From Bog-473 sp963850095 (GTDB taxonomy: Bacteria > Actinomycetota > Acidimicrobiia > Acidimicrobiales > RAAP-2): a DNA stretch of 64,000 nt. Every line of letters starts with the position of its first letter. Within the stretch, counting starts at the first letter, position 1. The position numbers and the translations under genes are program-made. The notes below the pieces were generated by a model, which ran no database searches, was not told the origin of the DNA, and saw only the letters and a list, made by a program, of their open reading frames with translations. Below are positions 1 through 9,766 of this stretch, one piece after another. Location: assembly GCA_963850095.1 (NCBI GenBank), contig CAWKJX010000012.1, positions 379,972 through 443,971 of the forward strand, read 5' to 3'.

Positions 1-6
1 TGCGCA

Positions 7-516
7 GTGACGGCGATCGTCCTGGTGGGCCTCATGGGAGCAGGAAAGTCGTCGGTCGGCTCAGTCGTCGCGGCGCGCACCGGCATGGCCTTCGTCGATG
101 TCGACGTCGCCATTGCCGAGCAGACCGGAAAGACGGTGCGTCAGCTGTGGGAGCAGGGTGGTGAGCCCGCCTACCGTCGCCTGGAGTCGAAGGTCGTGCT
201 CGACACTCTTGGCGAGAATCCAGACGTGGTCCTGGCCGCCCCGGGTGGTGTCATTCTCGACCCTTCGGTGCGGGATGCCCTGACCGGCGCATTCGTCGTT
301 TGGCTCCGGACTGACCCGGCGACACTCTCGAGCCGGGTGCAACAAGACGACCATCGTCCGTTGCTGGGCGAGCACCCCCTGGACGTGCTCACCGACATGG
401 CCCACGAACGCTCTGGCCTCTACGAGGAGGTCGCCGAACTCACTATCGACACCGACTCTCAAGACGTGGAGACGATTGCCAACCGCATCGTCGAAGCGCT
501 TGACAAACGGGCTTAA
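7..516 (+). CDS. Shikimate-kinase-fold small-molecule kinase
   Basis: This 169-residue P-loop kinase has the Walker A motif GLMGAGKS (residues 8-15), a DVD segment near residue 31, a GEPAYRRLE stretch corresponding to the substrate-binding arginine region, and HRPLLGE in the lid, as in shikimate kinases. The family's usual GGG substrate loop is changed to PGGV. The gene starts with GTG at base 7, and a start before the window cannot be excluded. It ends 32 bases before beta-glucuronidase on the same strand, and no aromatic-biosynthesis genes are nearby. GntK-type gluconate kinases belong to the same structural superfamily, so a role on a sugar acid in the glucuronate operon is possible. The fold is clear; the substrate is inference. 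Confidence 0.8.
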   Translation: MTAIVLVGLMGAGKSSVGSVVAARTGMAFVDVDVAIAEQTGKTVRQLWEQGGEPAYRRLESKVVLDTLGENPDVVLAAPGGVILDPSVRDALTGAFVVWLRTDPATLSSRVQQDDHRPLLGEHPLDVLTDMAHERSGLYEEVAELTIDTDSQDVETIANRIVEALDKRA

Positions 517-548
517 CCCGGCTGGCATCGAACGATCAAGGGAGAGCA

Positions 549-2333
549 ATGCTCCGACCGCAAGATAATGCGACACGAGACACGAAACGACTCGACGGCC
601 TCTGGGATTTCACCGTCGACACCCACAATGTCGGCCGTGAAGAGGGCTGGTGGCAAAAGCCGCTGGTCGACGCGATCACGATGCCAGTTCCGAGCAGCTA
701 CAACGACATTGTCGTAGACCCGGCCGTCCACGACCACGTCGGGGACGTGTGGTACCAGCGGATCGTCTTCCTCCCCCGAGGTTGGCACGGCCGCCGAGTG
801 GTTCTCCGGTTCGATGCCGCAACCCATAGGGCCAGCGTATGGATCGGCGATAGGCACGTCGTTTCGCACGAGGGTGGGTACACGCCCTTCGAAGCAGACA
901 TCACTGACGTCGTCGAACCCGGAACCGAGGTGCGCATCACCGTCGCCGTGAACAACGAGCTGACCTGGCACTCGATCCCACCAGGAGTCGTCGAAGTGAT
1001 GCCCGACGGTCAGCGACGGCAGCGGCAGTACCACGACTTCTTCAACTACGCCGGCCTGAATCGGGGCGTCTGGCTCTACTCGACCGAACGCTCTCACATC
1101 TCCGACGCCACCGTCGTCACCGACCTGGAGGAGGGAAGCGGCATCGTCAGATACTCGACGATCATCGACGAGCAAGAGGACTTGACCATCGTGGCCGAGC
1201 TTTACGACGCCGAGGGGGCTCTGGTCACCGCGACGACTGGGTCCAACAGCGAGCTGCGAGTCCCGTCACCCCACCTCTGGCAGCCAGGAATGGCCTACCT
1301 TTATGAGCTCCGCATCGATCTGGTGGACGGAGAAGACCTGGTCGACCGCTTCGTGCTGCCCGTGGGCATTCGGTCGGTGCGGGTCGAGGGAACCCAGTTC
1401 CTGATCAACGACGAGCCGTTCTACTTTCGTGGGTTCGGCATGCACGAGGACCACAACGTGTACGGACGCGGGCACGACGATGCGTCCACCGTCCACGACT
1501 TTGCCCTCCTTCGCTGGTTGGGGGCCAACTCGTTCCGGACCTCCCACTATCCCTACGCCGAAGAGGTCCTCGACTTGGCGGACCAACTCGGTATTGTGGT
1601 CATCGACGAGACCGCCGCGGTCGGACTGAACCTGGGCGTGGGAGGCGGGTTGTTTCTGGGCGGTCCCAAGACGACTTTCTCGGAGGAGACGATCGGCGCC
1701 GCAACCCAAGCGACGCACACTGGAGCGATCGAGGAGCTGATTGCTCGCGACAAGAATCACCCATGCGTCGTGCTCTGGAGCCTGGCCAACGAGCCTGAAT
1801 CCCACACCGATGAGGCGCGCGCCTACTTCGAACCGCTGTTCGAACTAGCCCGCAAGACCGATCCCACCCGGCCCGTCGGATTCGTCAACATGATGTTTGC
1901 CCAGCCTGACGCCTGCAAGGTCAGCGAGCTGGCTGACGTGATCATGATCAACCGCTACTACGGGTGGTACATCGAGCCCGGCGACCTCGTCGCCGCTGAA
2001 CATGGCCTCGAGCGGGAGCTTCTGGCCTGGGCCGATCGACACGGGAAGCCGATCATCGTGACCGAGTACGGGGCCGACGCGATGCCCGGGCTACATACGC
2101 TCGATGCCGTCGTCTGGAGCGAGGACTACCAGGCCGCTCTCCTGGAGACCTATCACAGGGTCTTCGATCGGATCGATGCCGTAGTCGGAGAACAGGTGTG
2201 GAATTTCGCCGACTTCGCCACACCGCCGTCGTTCATGCGCGTCGACGGCAACAAGAAGGGTGTGTTTACCCGCGACCGGAAACCGAAGGCCGCCGCGCAC
2301 CATTTGCGCCGGCGCTGGCTTGCTTCTTCGTGA
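549..2333 (+). CDS. uidA: Beta-glucuronidase, glycoside hydrolase family 2
   Basis: The enzyme hydrolyses beta-D-glucuronides to glucuronate and aglycone. The 594 residues align from end to end with E. coli GUS, from the LDGLW start through the sugar-binding and immunoglobulin-like domains to a TIM barrel. The acid/base glutamate is in LANEPE (about E415) and the nucleophile in VTEYG (about E506). The GNKKG stretch near residues 567-571 carries the N-x-K pair that binds the glucuronate carboxylate, which separates GUS from beta-galactosidases. No signal peptide is visible, so it is probably cytoplasmic. A GGGAG ribosome site lies 5 bases before the ATG. The last 68 bases overlap the 3' end of the convergent lacI-type gene. 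The product would feed UxuB further downstream. Confidence 0.96.
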   Translation: MLRPQDNATRDTKRLDGLWDFTVDTHNVGREEGWWQKPLVDAITMPVPSSYNDIVVDPAVHDHVGDVWYQRIVFLPRGWHGRRVVLRFDAATHRASVWIGDRHVVSHEGGYTPFEADITDVVEPGTEVRITVAVNNELTWHSIPPGVVEVMPDGQRRQRQYHDFFNYAGLNRGVWLYSTERSHISDATVVTDLEEGSGIVRYSTIIDEQEDLTIVAELYDAEGALVTATTGSNSELRVPSPHLWQPGMAYLYELRIDLVDGEDLVDRFVLPVGIRSVRVEGTQFLINDEPFYFRGFGMHEDHNVYGRGHDDASTVHDFALLRWLGANSFRTSHYPYAEEVLDLADQLGIVVIDETAAVGLNLGVGGGLFLGGPKTTFSEETIGAATQATHTGAIEELIARDKNHPCVVLWSLANEPESHTDEARAYFEPLFELARKTDPTRPVGFVNMMFAQPDACKVSELADVIMINRYYGWYIEPGDLVAAEHGLERELLAWADRHGKPIIVTEYGADAMPGLHTLDAVVWSEDYQAALLETYHRVFDRIDAVVGEQVWNFADFATPPSFMRVDGNKKGVFTRDRKPKAAAHHLRRRWLASS

Positions 2334-3297
2334 CCTTCCCGGTGGATTGTCGCTCCACGAAGGTACCGAACAGCTCGGCGGTTGGCGTTCCGTCTCCTTG
2401 GAGCAGGTCCACGGCCGTTGAGCCGGCCTTATCAGTTGGCAGGCGAATGGTGGTCAGTGGCGGCGCGACCATGGCGGCCATCGGTACATCGTCGAACCCG
2501 ATCACACTGACGTCGCCGGGAACCGAGATGTCGAGACGGGCCAGACCGGCAATGACACCCAGTGCCATCTGGTCGTTGAAGGCCATCACGGCCGTGGTGC
2601 CGCTCTCAACAATTCGAGGCACGGCGTCAACCGCCGCCTCGAAGGTGGGGGCAGCAGCGTCGATCATCCTGACCTGCACGCCCGCTGGACCACTGGTCTT
2701 GCGAACGGCAGCTCTCCGCTCACCCGCCGCCCATGAGCTCGTCGGCCCTCCCAAGAACACCAGGTCGCGGTGCCCGAGAGCGGCGAGATGGATGAGCGCC
2801 TCGTGAACGGCCGGTGCGCTCCGCAGCAGCACGGAGGCATGGCCGCGGACGGGGCGCTGGACGAAGACCGTCGGCATGGAGCCGAGGGCCTCCAGCTCGC
2901 GGTGCAGCCTCCTTGGGGAGAGGACGACGAACCCGTCGACGTCGTGGGCAAGCGTTCGTGCCGCCTGGACCTCTTCCTTCGGATGTTCGCCGGTGTCGGC
3001 AAGCAGTACCTGCAGATCGGCCACGCGGGCAGTGCGCTCCACGGCCCGAACCATGGAGGCGAAGTACGGGTTGGTGATGTCCGGGACGATCACCGCGATG
3101 TTGCCTGTCCGACCCGTCTTCATCACCCACGCCGCGCGATTGGGCACAAATCCGAGCTGTTCGACGGCACGCTCTACCCGCTGGCGCGTGGCGGGAGCGA
3201 CCTTCTCGGGACGACTCAGGGCGCGCGACACGGTGGCCGGGTGCACTTTGGCGCGGGCGGCGACGTCGAGGATCGTCACGCGTCTCGGGGTCCCCAC
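2266..3297 (-). CDS. LacI-family transcriptional regulator
   Basis: The 343-residue protein has the LacI N-terminal helix-turn-helix and hinge (VTILDVAARAKVHPATVSRA, residues 8-27) followed by a periplasmic-binding-protein-like effector domain (IAVIVPDITNPYFASM; AFNDQMALG; SVIGFDDVPMA). It starts with GTG at base 3297, 38 bases from the divergent uxuB start, and its 3' end overlaps the end of uidA by 68 bases. This position suggests control of the glucuronide/glucuronate genes and of itself, with an effector such as a uronate, which is inference. The C-terminal 25 residues after the usual end of the fold are low-complexity and lie over uidA. Confidence 0.93.
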   Translation of the reverse strand: MGTPRRVTILDVAARAKVHPATVSRALSRPEKVAPATRQRVERAVEQLGFVPNRAAWVMKTGRTGNIAVIVPDITNPYFASMVRAVERTARVADLQVLLADTGEHPKEEVQAARTLAHDVDGFVVLSPRRLHRELEALGSMPTVFVQRPVRGHASVLLRSAPAVHEALIHLAALGHRDLVFLGGPTSSWAAGERRAAVRKTSGPAGVQVRMIDAAAPTFEAAVDAVPRIVESGTTAVMAFNDQMALGVIAGLARLDISVPGDVSVIGFDDVPMAAMVAPPLTTIRLPTDKAGSTAVDLLQGDGTPTAELFGTFVERQSTGKVTKKQASAGANGARRPSVSGRG

Positions 3298-3335
3298 GGT
3301 TCCCGACGTTACACGCCTGATCTCAAGCTCCGATC

Positions 3336-4736
3336 ATGACAGCGGCGACCGAAACGCAGGCGCGGCTCTCCGCCCGGACGCTCGGCTCGGCACGGACGGC
3401 GGCGAGGCCGACCTACGACCGAACGCAGCCGGCGAGCATCGCGCACCTGGGACTCGGAGCCTTCGTACGGGCCCATCTGGCCGTTTACGCAGATGACTTG
3501 TCTCGGCGGGGTCGGTCGGCGCTCATCCGCGCTACGTCGCTACACAGCAACGCGGTGGCCGATCAGCTGTCACCACAGGATTGCTTCTACGCGGTCGCTG
3601 AGCGCGAGGCGGGAACGGAACGCCCAACCCGCATCATCGGCTCCATCACGTCTGTCTCAACCGGACCTGAGGCGGCCCTCGACGCCCTGGGAGCACCGAG
3701 CACGCGCCTCGTGACCCTGACCATCACGGAGAAGGGATACGACCTGACCGAGGAGGACCTGGCGCACCCGGAACGCTCCTCCTCGGCCCTGGCACTGGTG
3801 ACGCGTGCACTGGCCCAGTGCCGCGGGTCAGGGCGGACGGCCCCATTGATCGCCTCTCTCGACAACGTTATGAGCAACGGGGTCCTTCTCCGAGCTCGCG
3901 TCACAGAGATCGCGGAACGCCTCAGCCCTTCGCTGCCGGGATGGATCGCCGAGGAGGTCCACTTTCCCAGTTCGGTCGTCGATCGGATGGTGCCCGCGAC
4001 GACTACACAGGACGTTGAGCGGATCAGCGGACAGCTCGGCCTCGTCGACCTCGGTGCGGTGACCAGTGAGCGGTACCGCTCGTGGGTGATGACCGAAGAG
4101 GAGGCTTTGCTCCCGTTCTCCGAAGTAGGTGTCGACATCGTCGAGGACATCGTTCCCTTCGAGCAGCGGAAACTCTGGCTCCTCAATGGACCACATTCCG
4201 CCTTGGCGTATTGCGGGATTCTGACCGGTTGCACCACGATTGCCGAGGCGTCCCGTCACCCGATCGTGTCGGTGTTCGTCCGCAGGCTCGTCGACGATGT
4301 CCTCGAGGTGGCCGAACTGCCGACGTCCTTACAGCCGAAGGCCTTTGCGGCCGAGGCCTTGGCGCGCTTCGAGAACCCGAGTCTCGGCCACACCTGTGCA
4401 AAGGTCGGCGACGACGGCTCCCGCAAGCTGCCGCAGCGTTTCGGGTCAATTGTGACCACCCGTGGGCGGGCGGGACTCGACACCACGAGGTTCGCAACGG
4501 TCGCCGCGCTCTGGATCGCGTTGGCCAGCGGCCTCACCATCGGCGGTGCAGAACTCGCGGCTGTGGATGACCCAGCGAGCACGCGATTGCGGACGGCCGC
4601 GGCCAGTGGTGACCTCGATGACCTGGTGCACCTCGCACTCGATGACGGGTTCGACGACCCCTTCGTTACCTCAGTGGCAGACACGCTCACGCGTCTGCTT
4701 CAAGAAGGAGCGGGGCTCCTTGAGATGCGGCCATGA
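3336..4736 (+). CDS. uxuB: D-mannonate oxidoreductase (fructuronate reductase), mannitol dehydrogenase family
   Basis: This 466-residue polyol-type long-chain dehydrogenase interconverts D-fructuronate and D-mannonate with NAD(H). It has an N-terminal Rossmann region (AHLGLGAFVRAHLAVY) and the family's catalytic core RKLWLLNGPHSALA, in which Lys, Asn and His have the spacing of the mannitol dehydrogenase Lys-x4-Asn-x2-His site. Mannitol or altronate specificity cannot be excluded from sequence alone, but the beta-glucuronidase and divergent LacI next to it favour the glucuronate pathway. Its stop overlaps the ATG of the LarA-like gene by four bases (ATGA), so the two are probably translationally coupled. 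No UxaC isomerase or UxuA mannonate dehydratase is seen in the window. Confidence 0.85.
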   Translation: MTAATETQARLSARTLGSARTAARPTYDRTQPASIAHLGLGAFVRAHLAVYADDLSRRGRSALIRATSLHSNAVADQLSPQDCFYAVAEREAGTERPTRIIGSITSVSTGPEAALDALGAPSTRLVTLTITEKGYDLTEEDLAHPERSSSALALVTRALAQCRGSGRTAPLIASLDNVMSNGVLLRARVTEIAERLSPSLPGWIAEEVHFPSSVVDRMVPATTTQDVERISGQLGLVDLGAVTSERYRSWVMTEEEALLPFSEVGVDIVEDIVPFEQRKLWLLNGPHSALAYCGILTGCTTIAEASRHPIVSVFVRRLVDDVLEVAELPTSLQPKAFAAEALARFENPSLGHTCAKVGDDGSRKLPQRFGSIVTTRGRAGLDTTRFATVAALWIALASGLTIGGAELAAVDDPASTRLRTAAASGDLDDLVHLALDDGFDDPFVTSVADTLTRLLQEGAGLLEMRP

Positions 4737-5957
4737 GTCACACGATCGGAGACCGCCAAGGCGTTCTGGACGCGCAGGACGTGGCCGATTTCATTGAGTC
4801 ACGCATGGCGGAGATCGATCTCGACGGCCGTTCTCTGTGTCTCGTCATCCCCGACGCCACGAGGACCTGCCCCCTGCCGTTGCTCCTCTCCGCGGTGGCC
4901 GAGGCCGTCGGTCCGCGGCGTCCGGTCCTGCACGGCCGTGGTGGCTTTGGGGACCCACGAGCCCATGACCGACGACGCGATCAGGAGGATGGTTGGCCCA
5001 TCCGACTTCGCCGTCTTGAACCATGCATGGTGGGACGAGACCACGTTCGCCGACGTGGGCACGCTGGACGCGGACACCGTGTCCGAGTTCTCGAATGGGA
5101 TGCTCAGCGAAATCGTCGACGTCCGCATCAATCGTTTAGTGCTGGAGAGCGACGTCACGATCATCATCGGCCCGGTACTCCCCCACGAGGTGGTCGGGTT
5201 CTCCGGGGGCAACAAGTACCTCTTTCCTGGGCTGTCGGGCCAGGAGCTGATCGACGTCACGCACTGGCTCGGCGCACTGATCACCAGCCGCACCATCATC
5301 GGCACCCGAGGCATCACTCCGGTCCGCGCGCTGATCGACGCCGCGGCAGGTCTGGTCCCAGGCGAGCGTCATGCCTTGTGCGCAGTGGTCGACCGTGCCA
5401 CGGGAGGGCTCAACTCACTTTCGTTCGGCGCGCCCGAACAGGCTTGGGCCGCCGCCGCGGACATCGCGGCGGAGACCCACATCGAATATCTGCCTGCACC
5501 CGTCGACCGCGTGCTGTCGGTCGTGCCGCCACGGTACGCAGACCTCTGGACGGGGGCCAAGGGTTTCTACAAGGTCGAACCTGTCGTGGCCGACGGGGGC
5601 GAGGTCGTGCTCTACGCGCCGCACATCACCGAAATCGCTGCAATGCACCCCGATCAGGCGGGGGTCGGCTATCACTCGCGGGACTATTTCCTGGCGCACT
5701 GGGACGAGTACCGACATCACCCCCGCGGCGAACTGGCCCATTCGACGCACCTCTACGGAGCGGGCACGTACGACCCGGTGCACGGAGAGCATCAACGGGT
5801 GCGGGTCACCCTCGCCACGGGTATCCCAAAGGACGTTGTGACGAGAGCCAACCTCAACTACCTGGACCCTGCCTCGGTCGACCTGGCGGCCTGGAAGGCC
5901 GACGCTGACGCCCTCGTCGTACCTGACGCCGGCGAGGTCCTCTACCGCCTGCGGTAG
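4733..5957 (+). CDS. LarA-family nickel-pincer racemase/epimerase homologue, one frameshift
   Basis: The gene resembles lactate racemase LarA (DUF2088). Its N-terminus is read in one frame (IPDATRTCPLP, the D-x-T-R motif) and the rest in the next (VALGTHEPMT, then GPVLPHEVVGFSGGNKYLFP and DVTHW). These carry the histidines and the lysine that tethers the nickel-pincer cofactor in LarA. One extra base between about 4908 and 4935 breaks the frame; removing it gives 407 residues, close to the family's roughly 420. The ATG overlaps the uxuB stop. Known LarA homologues include lactate and malate racemases and a gluconate 2-epimerase, so mannonate/gluconate epimerisation is a reasonable guess here. 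No larB, larC or larE cofactor gene is in the window. Either a sequencing error or a recent pseudogene would explain the frameshift. Confidence 0.82.
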
Positions 5958-5985
5958 AGGACCAGCGCTCTGCCGGCGGGCGACA

Positions 5986-6957
5986 TCACTCTCCCGGATA
6001 CACGAGTCCGATCTGGTCCCGGATCGAATCGAGCGTGGTGGCGAGGACGAGTGTCTCGTTGAGGGGCATCGTTGGGCTCTCGGTCTCCCCTGCGGCCAGG
6101 CAGCGGTGGACCTCTTCGATCTCAAAGCGCAGACCGTTGCCCTCGTAGGAGCAGTCGATCCGTTCGGAACCGGCGACGGTGTTCACGGTGATGGCGTTGG
6201 GGCAGTGCATCAGCGCCGGGATGTCGATTGAGCCATCGGTGCCCGAGATCCGGGCCGTACAGGTCATGCCGACCCGCAAGGCGGCCTTGATGACGCCGAG
6301 TCCGCCGCCGGGGTGCCGCAGAACCGCGGCAACCTGCTCGTCGACACCGGTCTCACCGATGACTCCCTCCGCGGCTGCGTGATCGGGGTAACCCAGCACG
6401 AGCGAGCAAAGTTGGAGGGGGTAGATGCCTAGATCGAGCAGGCCGCCGCCACCGAGATCGAGCCTGAAGAGACGGTCCTCCGGATCGAATGGTCGGCGGA
6501 AACCGAAATCTGCCTCGACCAGGAGCGGCTCGCCGATGCGGCCTGCGCCGAGCACATCGACGATCGCCCGGTAGCTCGGGAGATAGCGGCTCCAGATGGC
6601 CTCCATCAAGAACAGTCCCCGCGCCCGAGATTCGTCCACCATCTGCCGGGCTAACCGGGCATTCAGGGCAAACGGCTTCTCACAGAGCACGGGCTTGCCC
6701 ATCTGGAGGACAGCCAAAGTATCGGGCGCGTGCCGCGACTGGGGCGTGGCGACGTAGACCACATCGACGTTCGGGTCGTCGCCGAGTGCGGCGTAGCTGT
6801 CGTAGCGAGCCGGAACTCCGAACTGGTCACCAAACGTGTCAGCCCGCTCCGCCGAGCGTGAAGCCACTGCGACGATCTCACCGTCATCGACCAGGCGCAT
6901 TGCATCAGCGAAGCCGACGGCGATTGCACCGGGACCCATGACACCCCACCGAACCAT
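5986..6957 (-). CDS. Gfo/Idh/MocA oxidoreductase, dihydrodiol/D-xylose dehydrogenase-like
   Basis: This 323-residue NAD(P)-dependent dehydrogenase begins with a Rossmann fold (MVRWGVMGPGAIAVGFADAM). It then shows VLCEKPFALNARLARQM, GLFLMEAIWSRY and GGGLLDLGIYPLQL, a pattern typical of the dimeric dihydrodiol dehydrogenase / NADP D-xylose 1-dehydrogenase branch. I chose the ATG at 6957 because GGGAGGAG lies just upstream; the longer frame adds 24 residues without similarity. It is divergent from xylose isomerase across a 202-base gap that contains a LacI-type palindrome, so oxidation of xylose or a related aldose is the best guess. It faces the LarA-like gene tail to tail with 28 bases between. 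Confidence 0.85.
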   Translation of the reverse strand: MVRWGVMGPGAIAVGFADAMRLVDDGEIVAVASRSAERADTFGDQFGVPARYDSYAALGDDPNVDVVYVATPQSRHAPDTLAVLQMGKPVLCEKPFALNARLARQMVDESRARGLFLMEAIWSRYLPSYRAIVDVLGAGRIGEPLLVEADFGFRRPFDPEDRLFRLDLGGGGLLDLGIYPLQLCSLVLGYPDHAAAEGVIGETGVDEQVAAVLRHPGGGLGVIKAALRVGMTCTARISGTDGSIDIPALMHCPNAITVNTVAGSERIDCSYEGNGLRFEIEEVHRCLAAGETESPTMPLNETLVLATTLDSIRDQIGLVYPGE

Positions 6958-7054
6958 CTCTCCTCCCACCCTCCTCAGCACCCCCTCGACCCCGTTCGCG
7001 CTGTCGCCAGAGGAGTTCCGAGACGGCACTCGCGGCCACTCTGCGTCGATTCCT

Positions 7055-7068
7055 TGATAACGCTATCA
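7055..7068. promoter_or_regulatory. Probable LacI-family operator between divergent sugar genes
   Basis: The site TGATAACGCTATCA has perfect 5-base arms (TGATA/TATCA) around a central CG, which is the usual form of a LacI-family operator. It lies in the 202-base divergent gap between the Gfo/Idh gene and xylA. A related site (TGATAGCGATAACA on the minus strand) precedes the GH2 gene at 16291. The LacI protein encoded at 9767 is a candidate binder. This assignment is by inspection only. Confidence 0.5.
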
Positions 7069-7159
7069 TTGACTTGCTCGCCGGCTTTGGCCCACGGTCT
7101 GGACCGGTGAAGGCACACCTCGGTCGGCTGACCGACGGGCTGGAGGGAAGGAACCTGAG

Positions 7160-8319
7160 ATGAGCGATTCGTACGCACCCCGTCCCGAGCACCGGTTCAC
7201 CTTCGGGCTGTGGACTGTCGGAAACCCCGGGCGCGACCCCTTCGGCAATGTGGTCCGGGAAGAACTCGACCCCGTCGACACGGTTTATCGCCTCGCCGAG
7301 CTCGGCGCCTACGGGATCTCATTCCACGACAACGACCTAGTGCCGTATGGCGCCTCGGCTTCTGAAGGCCAGACGATCATCAAGCGATTCCGCCACGCCC
7401 TCGACGAGACCGGCATGAAGGTCCCTATGGCCACGACCAACTTATTCTGGCGCCCCATCTTCAAGGAGGGTGCGTTCACCGCCAACGACCCGAACATTCG
7501 CCGTTTCGCCGTAAAGAAGACGTGCGAGGCCATGGAGCTCGGTGCTGAATTGGGGGCCGAGGTCCAGGTCATGTGGGGTGGACGCGAGGGCGCGGAGGTC
7601 GACGCGGCTAAAGACGTGCGTGCGGCATTGGACCGCTACAAAGAGGCCGTCGACCTCTGCTGCGAACACATCCGTGACGCGTGGCCTTGGTCTCCGTATC
7701 GCCCTCGAACCCAAGCCGAACGAACCGCGGGGCGACATCCTGCTCCCCACCGTCGGCCATGCGCTGGCTTTTGTCAACGAGCTCGAATGGCCCGAGATGG
7801 TGGGGCTGAACCCTGAGTTCGCTCACGAAACGATGAGCGGACTCTCCTTCACACACGCCGTGGCGCAAACGCTGTGGCACGGAAAGCTGTTCCACATCGA
7901 CCTCAATGCCCAACGAATCGGCAAGTTCGACCAGGACTTCCGGTTCGGATCCGAGGGAATCCGCGACGCCTTCTACGTCGTGAAACTCCTCGAGGACACG
8001 GGGTGGGACGGCATGCGGCACTTCGATGCGCACCCCTACCGCACCGAGGACGCTGAAGGGCGTCTGGGACTTTGCCCGCGGTTGCATGCGGACCTATCTG
8101 ATCCTGGCGGAAAAGGCCCAGCAGTTCCGAGAGGACCCCGAGATTCAAGGTGCGCTGCGCGTCGCCAAAGCGCCTGAGCTGCACGAGCGCACCGCACCCG
8201 CGGGCGGTCTCGGCGAGATCCTCTCCTCCGATTACGACGAGGAGACGCTGGCGGCGCAGGGATACGGGCTCGAACGACTTGACCAGCTGGTGACCGAGTT
8301 GCTTCTCGGGGCGCGCTAG
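7160..8319 (+). CDS. xylA: Xylose isomerase, two frameshifts
   Basis: The enzyme converts D-xylose to D-xylulose with divalent metals in a TIM barrel. The sequence follows the actinobacterial short-type XylA: FTFGLWTVGNPGRDPFG at the start, ISFHDNDLVP with the catalytic-site His/Asp, ALEPKPNEPRGDILLPTVGH, WHGKLFHIDLN, and a GVWDFARGCMRTYL tail. These blocks lie in three successive frames. Single extra bases are implied near 7676-7684 and in the GGG at 8058-8060. Removing both gives 385 residues, the normal length. The ATG at 7160 follows GGAGGGAAGGAA. The stop overlaps the xylulokinase GTG by one base. The frameshifts look like homopolymer errors but could be real decay. Confidence 0.9.
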
Positions 8320-9739
8320 TGCCCCTGGTGGTCGGGGTCGACTCGTCCACGTCCGCCTGCAAGGTACAGGTGCACGACATCGACACGGGTGACTTGGTGG
8401 CATCGGGGCGCGCACCCCACTCCCCGACCGTGCCTCCCCGAAGTGAGCAGGACCCTCGGGAGTGGGAGGCCGCGTTCCATACGGCGTGCACACAAGCAGG
8501 CGTGCCCGACGCGGCATCGCCCAGCCGCTCTGGCCGTAGCCGCACAACAGCACGGTCTCGTCGTCCTCGACGAAGTCGGTGAACCCCTTCGGCCGGCCAA
8601 ACTGTGGAACGACACCGAGTCAGCTCCTGACGCCGAGGCCCTGCTCTCTCTTCTGCCCAATGGCCCGGCCAGCTGGGCCGAGGCCTGCGGCAGCGTCCCC
8701 GTGCCGAGCTTCACCATCACGAAACTGCACTGGCTTCAGCGACGCGAGCCCGAGATCCTCAAAAGGGCGGCGACCATCCTGCTGCCCCACGACTGGCTGA
8801 CGTTCCGGCTCACCGATCGACGGGTCACGGATCGCGGCGATGCGTCCGGGACTGGCTACTGGTCCCCACGTGAAGACCGATATCGCTTCGACCTCTTGCG
8901 TCTCGTTGAGCCATCAATCGCATGGGACGCACTGGTGCCTGAAGTCCTCGCTCCCGATGCCTCTGCTGGAGAGTGGAAAGGCATGGGAGTCATGCTCGCC
9001 GCGGGAACGGGCGACAACATGGCCGCCGCCCTAGGTCTCGGCCTACGTCCAGGGGACCTGGTACTGAGCTTCGGGACGAGTGGAACCGCATTTACGGTCA
9101 GTGATTCCGCGGCGAATGATGCAACCGGCACTGTGGCCGGCTTCGCCGATGCGACCGGTCGCTTCCTCCCGTTGGTCTGCACGATGAACGCCACCAAAGT
9201 CACGGATGCTTTCGCTCGGCTCATCGGCGTCGATCATGAGACATTCGACACTCTCGCCCTCAAAGCGCCCAGCGGGGTCGGAAGGCCTCGTTCTCGTTCC
9301 GCACCTTGACGGCGAGCGGACACCCAATCGACCCTCGGCGACCGGCTGTCTCTCGGGACTCCGCACCGACGCGGCACCGGCGCACCTCGCCCGTGCCGCC
9401 GTCGAAGGAGTGGTCTGCAACCTCTTGGCGGCAGCGGATGCCCTCGGACAGCAGGCATCCGACGGCAGGGTTCTGCTTGTTGGGGGCGCTGCGCGCAGTC
9501 CTGCGTATCGACGAGTAGTCGCGGACCTCACGGGCCGAGTCGTGCACGTGCCGTCCAACGCCGACCTCGTTGCCGCTGGTGCCGCGGTGCAGGCCGCTGC
9601 TGTCTATCAGGGATGCGGATTCACCGAGATCACCGATGCCTGGAACCTCGGCCGCGGCGACATCGTCGAACCTGATGACACGGTCGACCGGGCGGCGATC
9701 CGTGGCGCCTATGCCGACGCCGCCACCACGGCACAATGA
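8319..9739 (+). CDS. xylB: Xylulokinase (FGGY family), two frameshifts
   Basis: The protein phosphorylates D-xylulose for the pentose phosphate pathway. Its FGGY features are the N-terminal phosphate loop region VVGVDSSTSACKVQ, AAQQHGLVVLD, LRPAKLWNDTES, LPHDWLTFRLT, the ATPase segment LSFGTSGTAFTVSD, and C-terminal LLVGGAARSPAYRRV. They are spread over three frames. One extra base is implied near 8515-8530 and one in the GGGG at 9274-9277. With both removed the gene is 472 codons plus stop, normal for the family. The start is GTG overlapping the xylA stop. Together with XylA it completes D-xylose to xylulose 5-phosphate. Confidence 0.88.
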
Positions 9740-9766
9740 TCCTCCTGAGCCCAGTCATCCGCGGCG

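Noticed and set aside
7..516. First gene as biosynthetic shikimate kinase aroK
   Set aside because: The fold fits, but no aro gene is adjacent, the GGG substrate loop is altered, and it heads a glucuronide operon; I left the substrate open.
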